Positions 48,901-60,668 of a stretch of 64,000 bases of DNA are shown in pieces (position 1 is the first letter of the stretch; the number at the start of each line of letters is the position of its first letter). Under the pieces are notes generated by a model. That model did not search any database. It was not told the DNA's origin and worked only from the letters and a program-made list of their open reading frames with translations. The stretch lies in contig JAILWY010000013.1 of assembly GCA_022113835.1 (NCBI GenBank), positions 15,548,001 to 15,612,000 on the forward strand, in the 5' to 3' direction. The stretch is from Atopsyche davidsoni. Taxonomy: Eukaryota; Arthropoda; Insecta; Trichoptera; Hydrobiosidae. A program made the translations under genes and the position numbers.

Positions 48901-49435
48901 TACAGTTTGGACATATTAAAGAAATCACAATATTATTATTTGATGTCACGTTGTCTTTTCTTACGACTAAAATTCAATTTCAATTTTGAGCATAAGCAAT
49001 ATGAAGCCAGAATTATATGTACTATAAACATTCTAAACGTGCTTTGGGTACAGCAAGTATCAGAAATGCAGCTTTTTATAGCAGTGACTGTATCTTAATA
49101 TAATAATCTTAATATATAAATGGTTATATAAATATTTTACTTTGGGTGTTTGCTAATGAAATATTGTTTTCAAGACACCAAAACCATCTACTTTCACTCA
49201 TCATTTTTCCAAAGTGCATGTGCAATTTGATCTAGATTTAACTCGCCACAATGGTGATGTCTCACGCTGAAGGCTGGAGTAATGGGAGTGCTTACGGGTA
49301 TTGAGGATCCTTGGACTGTGTGGTTGAGGTCTTGAGGGAGGAGTGGTCTTGAGTCTTGGCGTTCTTCTGGTCTTCCGGGGCGATAGTCGCCTCCGCCAGG
49401 AAGAGATTGGAGCTCCCTAGCAGATTGGGCGCCAT
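30958..49435 (-). CDS. acyl-CoA delta-9-type fatty acid desaturase
   Basis: Seven coding exons, all with GT-AG sites and matching phases: 49435-49296, 45927-45818, 43847-43685, 39019-38846, 36999-36814, 33356-33196, 31187-30958. Together they give 387 residues, the usual length. The protein is a membrane di-iron enzyme of the endoplasmic reticulum that puts a double bond in acyl-CoA using cytochrome b5 electrons. The three histidine boxes are intact: HRLWAH (about 100-105), HRVHHK (137-142) and HNYHH (278-282), plus the NSAAHMWG element. The C-terminus has the insect hallmark KRVLRTGDGTH. The start MAPNLLGSSNLF sits 13 nt inside an exon whose acceptor is gttgcag, so a 5' UTR exon lies further upstream. 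Which regiospecificity (delta-9, delta-11) cannot be read from sequence. Confidence 0.95.
31261..31672. mobile_element. CGCG-rich MITE in a desaturase intron
   Basis: Ends tacagtaataccccgcttta and the reverse of tacaattaacccgctatag are imperfect terminal inverted repeats starting at TA. The 412 bp element lies in the last intron of the desaturase. A second copy, split by a retrotransposon, is at 60431-60662 plus 62921-63019. TA flanks suggest Tc1/mariner mobilisation. Confidence 0.65.
31673..36813. other. desaturase introns, mostly unannotated
   Basis: Apart from the exon at 33196-33356, this is AT-rich. Weak candidates are a GC-richer patch at 34800-35010 and diverged Penelope-like blocks around 35340-35660 with a TTAGG-type run at 35399-35416. 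tRNA-like B boxes occur near 35780-35860 and 35990-36040. No independent gene seen. Confidence 0.4.
35770..35860 (-). repeat. tRNA-derived SINE-like sequence
   Basis: The minus strand has a perfect B box (GGTTCGAGTCC) about 50 nt after a possible A-box region (gacggtgacaagaacgc). No complete cloverleaf, so a SINE head is more likely than a tRNA gene. Confidence 0.4.
37106..37772 (+). mobile_element. hAT element with transposase C-terminal remnant
   Basis: Starts cactgattcccaaagtgg and ends near ggacaaaaaatatgggaacc. The plus strand encodes YPALWTIARRFLITCPSSY, a frameshift, then RLEIIGRGDLRLNLTYFKPN, the C-terminal (dimerisation) part of a hAT transposase. It sits in a desaturase intron. Confidence 0.7.
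39025..43140. other. desaturase intron, no other gene seen
   Basis: AT-rich intron DNA. GC-richer patches around 40620-40900 and 42640-42760 have no supported frame. Confidence 0.4.
43145..43391. mobile_element. non-autonomous hAT element
   Basis: Reads cagtgcttccaaagtgg at the left and gtttgagacacactg at the right. Flanking octamers ATCTAATT and ATCTAAGT differ at one base. It is the reverse-oriented relative of 16882-17129, and the similarity continues about 90 bp beyond 43391. Confidence 0.7.
43920..44275 (-). mobile_element. jockey-type non-LTR retrotransposon, 3' fragment
   Basis: The minus strand encodes, across frameshifts, the post-reverse-transcriptase C-terminus of jockey-like elements: ILTYACPIWGYIPSEKHK, then LAHSFQISTHFNLEDC and HPVILKALKENLP. 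It is a 5'-truncated relic in a desaturase intron directly upstream (minus sense) of exon 43847-43685. Confidence 0.7.
44368..44537. repeat. perfect 39 bp inverted repeat around a SINE tail
   Basis: Arms 44368-44406 and 44499-44537 are exact reverse complements, with a 92 nt spacer. The spacer contains, in reverse, the cacgatgatatttttc phrase of the SINE-like repeat at 21540-21625. The left arm follows an A run at 44343-44358. Confidence 0.75.
46211..46259. repeat. perfect 21 bp hairpin
   Basis: Arms 46211-46231 and 46239-46259 are exact reverse complements around the 7 nt loop taggcgg. It lies in the long first coding intron of the desaturase. Confidence 0.85.
46400..49290. other. desaturase intron, no other gene seen
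   Basis: AT-rich, with a diverged Penelope-like fold-back piece at about 47050-47185 (ttgataatgcc, attggcaaaacctgtcacc). Confidence 0.4.
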
Positions 49436-49448
49436 TTTTGGATCCAGT

Positions 49449-52400
49449 CTGCAACAATAAAACAACACCATAATTAAAAATCATATATGTATGTCTTAAT
49501 AATTTTATCAATCTATTTGATATATCTCGAATTTAATTTTCAAGAATCATACAATAAGTAATAATGAAATTATTTTTTTTTAATTATCCGTGCCTTCTCG
49601 ATTGATATTTATGGGCAGGTATCTAAATCTGATTGTATAAATAAACATTTTTAAAAATAATGTATATTATTCAAACGAATTCTACCTAAAATATATGAAC
49701 TATTTTTAGTAATGTTAACTTTAATAAGATGCGTCAGATGTAAATTTGTATAACTTATTTACTGTCTCTCTGTATTATATTGTTTTAAGTATTAAAATAA
49801 AAAAAACATTTAATATGTCAAATAATAAAAATATTCAGCATAAATTTAAACAAGTTCTTAATAAAATCATTTTAAATCACCAATTTCAAATAAAAAAATT
49901 TTTAACGATGTCATAAGACGTTTAATATAAAAAAAAAATTTTTTTTGAAGTTTAAGATTTTTTTATAATTTGAGATCCGATAGCACAGTGAAGGAAACAC
50001 TTTTTTACTCACTACATGAAAGCATGATTTATGTGATCATCATGTTCACTATCGACTTTTTATTTAGTAACAAATAGTTTTTTAAATATTTTTTTTGTAA
50101 TACGCTCACCAATCGTAAACAGAAATAGATAATATCACATTTGTTGTTTTTTTTATTTTTTTTTTATATTTAACACAATCATCATAGTAACGACAGCTGG
50201 AATATACATTAGAAATATAACATAGAACAGGTCAATTACCCATGATTTTTTGTTCCTAAGTATTACGTTACGTATAAAATTGATTATATATACATAACTC
50301 CACTTGGCAATGCGAGTACAAATATTACCGCTGGGTAAGCAAAAACTAACGTAAAAAACTCTCAATGGGATCACTTTTTCTAGGCTCTGATAAATAATTC
50401 ATTCGTCCAGTTTTTTAGGCAATGACCTTGAATCTACTCCATCTGGCAATGCGGCATAACATCTGAAATTACATGACTAACAATAATTGTTATTACATTT
50501 ACTAATTCTCAAGTGATTAGTTTTTTTTATATTACAAACTTAGACTTCGCGAGTAAAAGTAGTGACGGAAAAAAATGACATGAGTTATTGACTGCATAGA
50601 TTTTTAATGACATTAATTTTTTTGTTTAAATTTAAATTTCAAAAATATATATCCGTTAAATAAAACAGCGATAATTCGCTTGGAGAAATGTGTAAGAAAT
50701 CGAAAAATATGACAATTATTCCTGCTATTGATTAAGCATTTCTAAATTAAATTAAAAAATGCGATAAACCTCAATCTATAATTAACAAAGTGCTTTTCGT
50801 AGTCAATCAACAATTTTATTTTTATTTTATTACAACAACCTTGAACCTTAAAAGATGCTAACGTAAAGGTTTAAAAACGCCTCATATTAATCACGCCTCT
50901 AAAAAAAGAGTAAACATCACAAGGCAAGCTATAAATTCAAAAAAATAAGTGATACAATCCTTTTTATTGTTTTATATATTATAAAGAACTTTATCACATC
51001 CAAAGTTATTTGTGATGAACACAATATATATAAGTGTGTCTGTGTTTATATACAATACTTCAAGGTTTGATTTTGTGTTGAAAAAAAATAATTTGATTTT
51101 GAATAAACCTTAATCCAAAAAGCGATTTGACATGTCTGTAATTAGCTTCGTGTATAAAATAAAGTTTTTTGTTTGCATTACCCGACTAATACGTAAATAA
51201 GTACAGGATTATAATGCATCACATGTATGAACACTATTATTTTATGGACTAGACATAAAATTAAAAATAACATTATACATTATCATTCTCAACTCCAAAT
51301 TTAACATAAATGATGTTCTCCTTGTCTCTATTACGTCAAAGCCAAACGATCACCATTATTTTTTTAAGCTACTTTAAAACGTTTCTCATAACAATCTTAG
51401 CAAAAACAAACACCGATTTTTTTGGAATAAGTTTACAAATGATCGTTGTGAAATCGTAAACTCAGCCTTTATTCATCAACCTCTCGTCATTGTTTCTAAG
51501 CATGACAAATCGTTTATATTTATGTAACACTCAAAATAAATAAGTTGCATCCCGCCCGTTTGACCGTTATCTACGAAAATACCAAACCGAATGAATCTAC
51601 ATTTTATAATTTCCCTGAAACCATCCTTAATTCATATAAAAACGGCAAATCTGAAATAGGGTGCATTAAATCACAGCTGCATTACACTATGATTCGAAAT
51701 GGGACTCGAATCGACAATCTCCCAGACAAACCAATAAAGTCAAGTTACTTAATCATAGACGAAGCAAAGAAACCAAACATTGATTTTTTTTTAAGATTTG
51801 TGATATTAAGCAGCTTTAACATGATTATATTTTAATAACGTAAATAGTAGCTTTATTATTTAAATTTAAAACCTAATATATTTTGAATGATATCTTGTAT
51901 CGTCTATTACCCATCAGTTAGAATAGTAGAAATGGCAAAGCCCTACTTTTACTTGATTGTAAATTTTAATTAATTTGTTATCTGTTATGATCTTTAAAAT
52001 AGCTACAAGCATTATTGATAAATAGAGAAGATAAACAATAATCACTATGTGTATAAAGTAGAGAGTAGAGCCTATGCTCTACCCGAGGGACTGGTGTCAG
52101 ATGCAGAGCAACTGAAGTCTCAAGATTTCAACATTGATATATATGAATCTTTTATAAGAATAATTACTCAAAAATTATGAATAACTTTTAATTTTCCATT
52201 TAATATCTGTAAGTAATTTTTTTAACATATATATTAAAAAATTAAGGCAAATTTTACAGTGGTATAATATCTAGAAGCTTTTTAGCACTCGACATCTTAA
52301 CGCACATAGATAATCAATATAAAAATTAATAAACGTAACAAGTTTGTTCTATACGTTATATTTTTGAGTAATCAGTTCACAAAACCAATAAAAAAAATGC

Positions 52401-54460
52401 AAATTAATGATATTTAATTTGTATACTTTTTCTTATTTTTATCTAGAAGTTCTACATAAGCTGTTGGTATATTTTTTTGACCTGTTATGTATTTCTTTAT
52501 AATAAATCTTTTTGTAAAAACTACAAGATTCAACATAACCAAAAAAATTATGTTAATTACTTCCACAAATGGAAATAACAAGACCTACGTAAACCTCGAT
52601 CTTCTGCCTTCTGCATGAAAATAAAAGTGATCCCTACACAATCATTCCACTTTTATAACAAATTTAGATTATTTAGATAAAGTAAGATATTCTCTCCATG
52701 ACTTTTTCATGTTAAATTATAAAAAATTACCAAAACCTGTATGCCAACAAATGGTCTTATGTATGGAAATGAAATCGCTGAAATTATTATCAGCGTGTAA
52801 ACACTCACACTTTCGTCTCATATCATTACATGACTTTCTATTAAAGGCCATGTTTCTTGTATCCAGCCTAGAAAGTCTTTAATGAAATAAGTGCATACAC
52901 CACTTCTACTGAGAATTCAAGTTAATCCAACGCAAGTGCACTTTACAGCCTGGCATTTTTTGAAAAAAATGTAATGTAAGACCTGAAAAAATTTTGAAGC
53001 TGTAATTCTCGTAAAAAAATCAGTGAATCTCTCAAAATTTCCATTTGTATTAGCTGTAATAAAAATTTCTGAAAGTCGAGATAAAGCATATTACTGTCTG
53101 GTCAGTCAATTATGTGTTTAATAATTTTATCATCTGTTTAATTTAGCAACTGATTGTGTTTTAATGAGCTGTGAATAATTCATTTTTATACCTGTCTATT
53201 TTAATTGAACTTGATTATGTACATATTACTCAATCGACCATTTACAAGATCTATATTTCAATTATAACGTATTTAGTATAAAAATTATCTTACTAAGATT
53301 CAAACCTTGAAATTTTATGCCCAAAAGCCATGTTATTTTTAGTTACTGCGTGCTTAAAATACATAGGAATTAATTTTAATGTCAGTTTCTTGTGATTGTT
53401 TTATGATTATTTGATATGTAACTTTTTCTCGTTTAAAGAACTTTTTTGTGTGATTTATAAGAACCTGGTCAATGCTATCGACAAGATGAAAAACAATATT
53501 AATTTTAAGTTTAATTTTTGATTATATGTATTAGTTAACGAAGGACGTTTTTTTTTTTTTGGGGCCGTCGTTATAGCTTGTTTTTTTAGAAAACCTTCAG
53601 GAAATTCTCTAAAGATTGTAGATGTAGAGTGCCGATGCCGAAACGTTAAAGCATTCAAGAACCTAGTAGTTATAATTTATTATAATATTTAATTTACTAA
53701 GACATATTAGGGAAACTCGGCTTATTTATTTTATACAGCTGTCGCAACAAAATTACTTCCACAATAATTTATAAATACTCTCATTGGTAATAATAAGTAA
53801 TATGATATAATAAATAATGGGTTCCCAGTTGTTATTTCACCGGTAGAGTCGCTAAGATGTGGAACAAATATTAATATCAAGAAAACAGCTTGCACAGTAA
53901 ACAAACAATAAATTGAACCAAAAAGTAACATTTTGCAATACTTAACCTAGAGATTTCACTATATATACTCAAGGTATTGATTTTATTAAGATATGGCTAC
54001 ACTTTAATATACATAAAATATTTCGAATGTATTTCCGGTTATATTAAAAAGTGTTCTGAATTTCACGATACAGGTTTTATAATATCTGTTTCTGTAGATA
54101 CCTTCACGAAAAATTACACTTATACATTAGATTCTTTGAATGTAAGTGAATTGCAGCTGTATGATTGGTGACACTAGTTGCAGCCTGGTTAGGTTAGGTT
54201 AGATTTCATAGCACTGGCTGCAGTTCAGTTAGGTTAGGTTATGTTTTATGAAATTGGTTCTAGGGCCTGCACAAGTGCACAGTGTACAATGTGTAACTCG
54301 CGTTGGCCAACCGCAGTAAACTTTGCGAAACGTCGAGAAAAATTATTTGGGTACGAAAAAGTACATAATTACACGGTGGGTCGAAACGACTTTGCGATTA
54401 CCCCATTTTGAAAGCCATATCGTGCAATTATACTCCGACTGATATCATTGAGTGCACGGG
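49449..54460. other. upstream of the desaturase start, no confident gene
   Basis: AT-rich. 51545-51835 is an open frame over a tRNA-like B box in reverse (gggactcgaatcg), so it is probably repeat. 53560-53660 has a gaaacgtt repeat phrase. TTAGG-type runs at 54188-54201 and 54229-54240. Confidence 0.35.
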
Positions 54461-55015
54461 AAATTCATTTCAGAGCATCGTTTCTGCGATGATCGCAATC
54501 ACTAAATATTGCATAAGTAAATACTGGATTTTTCAGCTCTAAAGAAACTATTTGGTAAAATTCAAATCATATATAATACTGAATTTCTAAACATTTATTT
54601 TATATAAGTCAACACGTATCTCGAAAAATATTAAGCGTCAAAAAAATATATCAACTTATCATTGTATTTAAATACCAAATTTCAACTATTTATGTATAAA
54701 AACATGTTTAATTTTTAATGACCAACATAAAATAACACATTTATTACTTGAGTACAACATTCAAAAATATCAACAAACATCAATTTGTGTTATTTTTCTG
54801 ACTTGTAAAAATAAAATAATACTGAAAATATTTTGTAAAATACCAAATTGAATTATAAAATACATTTAAATAAAATCGCTTGTGCCTTTCAATCTATGAA
54901 TGTGTGTTGAAATTCAACAGTAATAGTTTATATTTTACAACAATACCCAAATGGCTAGGAAACAATGATCGTCATAATAATTCGTAAATGAATTATGCAT
55001 AAAATATTCTTATAG

Positions 55016-55312
55016 GTTTTTGAAACGACCGCAGAGCCTGTTGCCTACACTTTGTACCGCAGTGACAAAGAGACGACATACTCTTTGCCTGAAGAAATCA
55101 CATTATATGACAGTATACTCTTGTCGAGCCTCGAATTGCGCGACTCGCTTCTCAGAACCATCGGCGCACCTGCCCATCGGCCTGAAATCCGACAATTCGA
55201 CCGTAAACCTTTCACGAGCGTGAAGAATTACAAAGAACATAAACACGACGTTTTTAAAGAACGCATTTGTTCACGCCATACGCCAATACAAAAATATATT
55301 TACAACCTCGAG
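55016..55312 (+). CDS. orphan coding exon, unknown protein
   Basis: A 297 nt open stretch with acceptor tcttatag|gttttt and donor ctcgag|gtttgt, phase 0 at both ends, encodes 99 residues: FETTAEPVAYTLYRSDKE, LLSSLELRDSLLRTIGAPAH, and RPEIRQFDRKPFTSVKNYK. GC content and codon use are above the flanking AT-rich DNA, and there is no stop in this frame. I do not recognise the family. Partner exons were not identified; candidates are a short one near 54471-54513 and the frames at 58985 and 63366, all on the plus strand. Confidence 0.5.
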
Positions 55313-55824
55313 GTTTGTGGCCTTTTACCATATGTGCGTTTATAAATATAATTCTTCTTCTGTTGCCTCTACTCATGGTGACCATTTCCTCGGACATGTC
55401 TATATCCTAGCCTCACTAATCTGGCTGCACTGGCACAAATTCCACATCCACGTTAACATCCTTGGATTTTTTCATTTTTTTTTGATGTCATACTTATTGA
55501 TACGAAAAATATGGCCAAAATAGAAGACTTTTCGCTTCTTTACCGGCGTCAAGAGTTCCTTTTTTTTTACGCAATTTGTGCATGACTCTTTCGTTTGTGA
55601 TACAGTCAACCCATGGTATCTTAAGGATTCCTCTAAACAGCCACATTTTAAACAGCTTCAATTCATCGCATAGTAGCTGTCTTGAATGTCCAGGCTTCAA
55701 ATCCATAAAGGAGATCTGAGACGACATAACATTTGGTGAATCTCCATCGAGATTTCAGGGTTATATCTCTTGATTAAATGTAATGCGTAGTCTCATTCCT
55801 CACTTTAATTTCATATATATATAT

Positions 55825-58025
55825 TAGGGTGTCCCTTAAAATTCAAGTTCAATATTTTTTTACGCATACCTTCTTAAAAGTTTAGTAATAACCGTATATT
55901 GTCTAGAAAAAAATATTAGTTCGATTTATAAACGGTAACCCGTGCCGACTTGCGATTTTAACTTGTCCATACAAGTTGCGTAAGTACTGCGCTGTGACTT
56001 GTAACTGCATGTTTTATTTGTCATTTCATACGTGATTTTTGAGATTAGTAGTGCTCCATTGTTTAGTGCGTTAACATGTCGGTGGAATTACGGAGTGATA
56101 AACAAAATAATTTCCTTATCGGTTTGCCTAGATATCAAATAAATGGTGCAAAATTACCATCTAATCGACAAATTCCCTCGGTCCTATTTTACAATATTCG
56201 TGAGGTTAAACTGATTGTTAGTGAAAGTGAAAATCTTGTGATTAGGGAGTGCATCATATATTGGGAAAAAGCAAGAATTCCAACAAGGGCATATTTTAAC
56301 TGCGTGAAGAAACTTGTTGATTTATATCATGTTTGGAGAGAGTTGCAAAAAAATTGTAAGAAAACTCAGGTTACGTTCAAGAGCCGTGAGAACAATTTCA
56401 AAATTGATCTTGATAATTTGTTTGATATTGCACATGCTGATGCTTTTGAGAGAATGAAAATAGAGTAAGATAAATTATTTTTAATGAAACAGAGAGAGCC
56501 AGATCGACCAGGATGCTTAGGTGGTGTTGATAAAAAATTGTCGGAAAAAGAAGATAGATCTAAACAACGACGATTGGAAGAAGAGGAAAGGGTTGTAAGA
56601 CAAAGATAACCACTAGCTGCTGAAACTAGAAAATCAAGGGCAGAAGCAATAAAATCTGACTTCTTTGGAAGTAATGTACCCGACGTAGTCACAGTCTATT
56701 GGGATGGAAAACTATTACCCGGGTTAGATGTACGAAGTTCTAAAGAAGAACGCTTGCCAGTTATTGCTTCGTTTGACGATAAGGAACAACTTCTTGCAGG
56801 GCCAAAACTAGAACATTCTTCTGAAAAACATCAAGCTAAGGCTGTCTCAACAGCTCTCTTTGACTAGAACCTTCACGATAAAGTACAAATAATGTGCTGC
56901 GACACAACAGCTTTCAATACTGGCCGTTTCAATGGAGCTTGTGCTATTTTGGAGAAACTTTAGGAAGAGAATTGCTGCTCGTCTGTCCGCATCATGTTTA
57001 TGAATTGGTCCTAAAAGCTGTCTTTGAAAGCAAAATTAAGTAAATTACTAGTAGCCCAGATACTCCAATGTTTAAAAAGTTCAGAGAAAATTGGAAAAAC
57101 ATCGACGCTAGTAACATTGAACCATCTCTTAATTTCGTAAAACAACGTGTTGCCGAGACAGACATTCAAGCTTTTTTAATATTTTATAAGGCAGAATTAG
57201 ACAAAGGTTATGTAAGAGATGACTACCGCAAATTGGTCGAACTGTGCGTAATATTTTTGGGAGGAGACTCAGAGGAAAAATTAAAACTAAGCCCCCCCAA
57301 AGCCATGCATCAGGCACGCTGGATGGCGAGAGCGATCTATTCTTTAAAAATGTGTTTACTTCAGTCACAATGCAGAATAACTGCGAAGGACAAAAAGACT
57401 CTACAAGATGTTTGCTCATGTTTGTAAAACACTGGATGATTTCGTATCGGAAAAGAGCAAACAATTTTTATCACGACTGCAGATCGACGACAGTTTTCTA
57501 AAGGAAGATGTATCTTCTTGGAATAATAATAGTGCTTTTGTGGAAGCTAAAAGAAAAATAAGTTATTTGAGGGTTGTGAATGATACTGCTGAAAGGGCTG
57601 TTAAAATGATGCAAGATTTTAACGGACTTATCGCGGCTGAAGAAGAACAAAAACAGTTCTTGCTGCGCTGTGTCCAGGAACATAGAAAATTGTATCCGGA
57701 CTGTAAAAAAACAACTCTATAAAAAAGTTACCCTGGCTGATTGTTATTACTTTATGTTTTTGATTAAAGATTAATGTTCATTTAATTGAATTTTTACTAT
57801 TATTCACTTAATTTATTGCATTTATAATGATTTTATACCAGACCGAAATATCAAGACAAAACACGTTTTTTACTAAACTTTGAAGCTCGGTCGGCACTAG
57901 TTGCAATTTTTCTAGAAAGATGAAATTTTATATTTGAGTATCTTATAGCATTAGTAAAAAATGTAGAGGGTATGCATTTCGAAATTTGAAAAAAAATTTT
58001 TTTTGGTCATATAAGGGACACCCTA
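55825..58025 (+). mobile_element. decayed 2.2 kb DNA transposon
   Basis: Terminal inverted repeats TAGGGTGTCCCTTA and TAAGGGACACCCTA bound the element in a TA-rich target. From 56076 the plus strand encodes a transposon protein in fragments: MSVELRSDKQNNFLIG, then VVTVYWDGKLLPGLDV, CDTTAFNTGRFNGACAIL, QARWMARAIYSLKMCL and DDFVSEKSKQFLSRL. I recognise the wording as a protein family common in arthropod genomes but cannot assign the superfamily. At least five stops or frameshifts break it. It lies between two orphan exons. Confidence 0.75.
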
Positions 58026-58984
58026 ATATATATATATATTTAATAAATAGTATAAAAAAAATTCGCATCATTTAACATCTTTATATATTGAGGCCTTTCA
58101 TTTGTTCACAAATTGAACAAACTACAGTAAAATAGGCATCTGTTTAAATAACAACCAAACAGGTATATTTTGATTTAATGTACAATAAGGAAAATAGCGA
58201 TATTTAATATAAATGTTATTAATGAACTAAAAACCCTAAGCGTGATATAACGTGAGCACCTGCTTTATCTTTTATTAAATATCCAATAAACGAAAATAAA
58301 AGGGAACTAGTTCCACGACTTCGTCTCGGTTCGTTTGACTTCGTGAGACATCGTAACCACGTTTGTAGTGTATCGTGATAATTCGGTGACACAGTCTTTG
58401 TGGTCGCCATGTGCTGTTTTTCTTTCGACTTCGTTTGTTTTGTATGTGTTTTCGCAAAACTAATATATAAATTTGCAATATCTTTGCAATGATGCTAATT
58501 TCAATTCGAATTATGTTGATTTTCTAATACCCAATTATTCTTGTAACTAAAACTCAACCCAGTTACTTCTAGGATAGAAACAGGTCTCTTCCGTTATAAT
58601 TTAGTGATGCTTATTTATAGGAAAAGATATTTACTAAAGAGAGAGTGAAATATAAATAAATGTAATATATTCATATAATTATACTACATCGCGATTGATT
58701 TAATAAAATTCTATCAAATATTAACATCAAAATCTTGAAACTACTACTTTAGTCATTTTTCTACTTGTTTTATTTTTTGAGTAACCGGTTTAGTCAACCT
58801 TTTCGTTGACATTATCAAAAGAAGTCTTGTTCAATAACGACCACAAAAGTATTTTATTTAGAATTTTAAAATGGAATTTGTACGTTTATAGTAACAAAAT
58901 TATTTTCAAAAAATAGGACTTCAATATATTCCACATATTTTATTAACGCAATTATTATGTAAAAAAATATGTTTAATATAAATA

Positions 58985-59200
58985 ATGCCCGCACGTCTTG
59001 CCGACTTGGACAATTTTGGACTAAAATGTTCCGATGGAGATGAATATAAACCGTGTCAGACGGTCTCGCTCGACGAACTATCCAGCGGCGAGCTGATGAA
59101 CTTGGTCTTTACCTGCTTCGGAAGTGTAACAATAACATCGTTACTGGAATGCCAGCTGACTCTCAAACCCACCTTACAGCTTGCCTTCAACTGGTTTTAA
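58985..59200 (+). CDS. hypothetical 71-residue frame
   Basis: Starts MPARLADLDNFGLKCSDGDE and continues CQTVSLDELSSGELMNLVF to a stop. A TAA lies just upstream in frame, so it begins at this ATG or is an exon whose junction I cannot see. It is GC-richer than its surroundings. No family recognised and no promoter or splice site fixed. A Tc1-like remnant begins 150 nt downstream. Confidence 0.3.
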   Translation: MPARLADLDNFGLKCSDGDEYKPCQTVSLDELSSGELMNLVFTCFGSVTITSLLECQLTLKPTLQLAFNWF

Positions 59201-59350
59201 TGTAAAAGCGATAAATTGTTGCTCATTTGAAATAAGTATAAAATAATACCCCAAAACATAATGCTTGAAGTATTCCTTAACACTAAACCTGCACCAATGT
59301 CCTGCCTTTATTATATGTATATATTTTTCGCACAGGTACGCTATCACATA

Positions 59351-59914
59351 TACAGGTGTCCAAAGAGAGTATCGGGTATTTGTTAGTTCAGTAAAAACAA
59401 AACCACTTGTAATCAAGTATTTTTTCTATTGTTGATTATATGAATACAAAATGGAAAATTATTTCAAAAAAATGATATTATCCAAACGGTGACCGTTACG
59501 CTGCTGGCACTCTTCTAATCTAAAACGAAGATTGCTGATAACACGCTGACACATAGCCCTCGATATTGCTGCCATTTCTGCCCTGATGTTTTGTTTCAAT
59601 TCCGTTAGGTTCGTCGGATTATTCTCATAAACCCTACTTTTAAGGTATCCCCATACGAAATAGCCAAGAGGGCTAAGGTCGGGGCTTCTGGGAGGCCAGT
59701 TGATGTTACCTCTACGTGAAATGACCTTACTAGGGAATAATTCGTTAACAGCTTCAATTGATTGATTGGATGTATGGCAAGTGGTCTTGTTGGAACCACG
59801 TTCTTAAGTTGAAACCTTGAAACTCCTGCAAGTCTGGGCACAAAAATTTTCGCAGCATATCGCAATAACGGTCACTATACACATTCACCCGATCATCTTT
59901 TTGGACACTCTATA
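59351..59914 (-). mobile_element. internally deleted Tc1/mariner-superfamily element
   Basis: Ends ggtgtccaaagagagtatcggg and the reverse, cccgatcatctttttggacac, are inverted repeats. The minus strand keeps the transposase C-terminus: SPDLSPLGYFVWGYLK, then AEMAAISRAMCQRVIS and RLEECQQRNGHRLDNII. The third catalytic residue, normally D in SPLDYF, is G here. Confidence 0.75.
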
Positions 59915-60059
59915 TATCGAAGCGAATTTCTCCATATAGATTCGTTCTAAACCGTAAAAGTTATTGACATATGAGAAGGTTTATATATATATATATATAA
60001 TTTTTTTTTTAATTATCACTATATACTAACATTGAATACGAGTCGTATAGCGAGTTGTA

Positions 60060-60345
60060 TTACCGAAAACGAGTACGTCGGAAATATCCACGTGTGGGCC
60101 TCGGTGCTTTCTCCTTCGCGGGCGACCCCGATCTTTGGGCAGTTCCGTTCCGCAGTGCATACTTCTGATATTATTCTTTCCTGTTTGGAAAGTAATACAT
60201 CTGCTCTGGCAGCCGCTGGATCCGCGGACGAGCAGCAGGGAAAGTGCGGGCGGCTCTCTCCGCGCGGTTTGTGTGTCATTTGGCGAGTTCGGGTATGGCC
60301 GGTGGCGTTTCGTGCCGAATTCAAAAGCCGACTTTAAAGAAATTT
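60060..60345 (-). other. GC-rich island, candidate distal promoter or 5' UTR exon
   Basis: A sharp GC-rich block in AT-rich DNA, preceded by a (TA)n run. On the minus strand a donor (ttttcg|gtaata) lies near 60067. It is about 10.6 kb upstream of the desaturase start exon, which needs an upstream non-coding exon. No coding frame is convincing. Low confidence. Confidence 0.25.
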
Positions 60346-60430
60346 GAAAGAACATCCGTCAAAAACATTGAGAAATTATGCAATATACATGACACTGAGA
60401 AAAAATGTATTTTAAAAAATATATATTATA

Positions 60431-60662
60431 CATACCCCGCTTTACGCGACCCCGTTATGCGCGGATTCGGATTTCAAATTTTGCGTTAAAATGCCTCGCA
60501 TTACGCAAATTTCTTATTTTATGAATGTGTATGAGCATAATGTAATCATTGACTTCTCTTAACAATTAAAAACAGCGTTGGGTGTTATGAACGTATTTTA
60601 CAAGAACGTAAAAGAAACGCTACCCAAAAGACAATATATGTATATTTCAATAAAAATAACAT
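60431..60662. mobile_element. CGCG-rich MITE, left part (split by retrotransposon)
   Basis: Matches the reverse complement of 31440-31672. The rest of the element continues after the retrotransposon, at 62921-63019, which matches 31261-31340. The two parts together make one MITE. Confidence 0.7.
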
Positions 60663-60668
60663 GTGATT

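Noticed and set aside
51545..51835. 96-codon plus-strand frame as a gene
   Set aside because: It overlaps a tRNA-like B box in reverse and has no splice, promoter or domain support; probably SINE-derived.
60316..60328. GAATTCGGCACGA on the minus strand, like a cDNA-cloning EcoRI adaptor
   Set aside because: Only 13 bases match, with no vector or cDNA sequence beside it; most likely chance.
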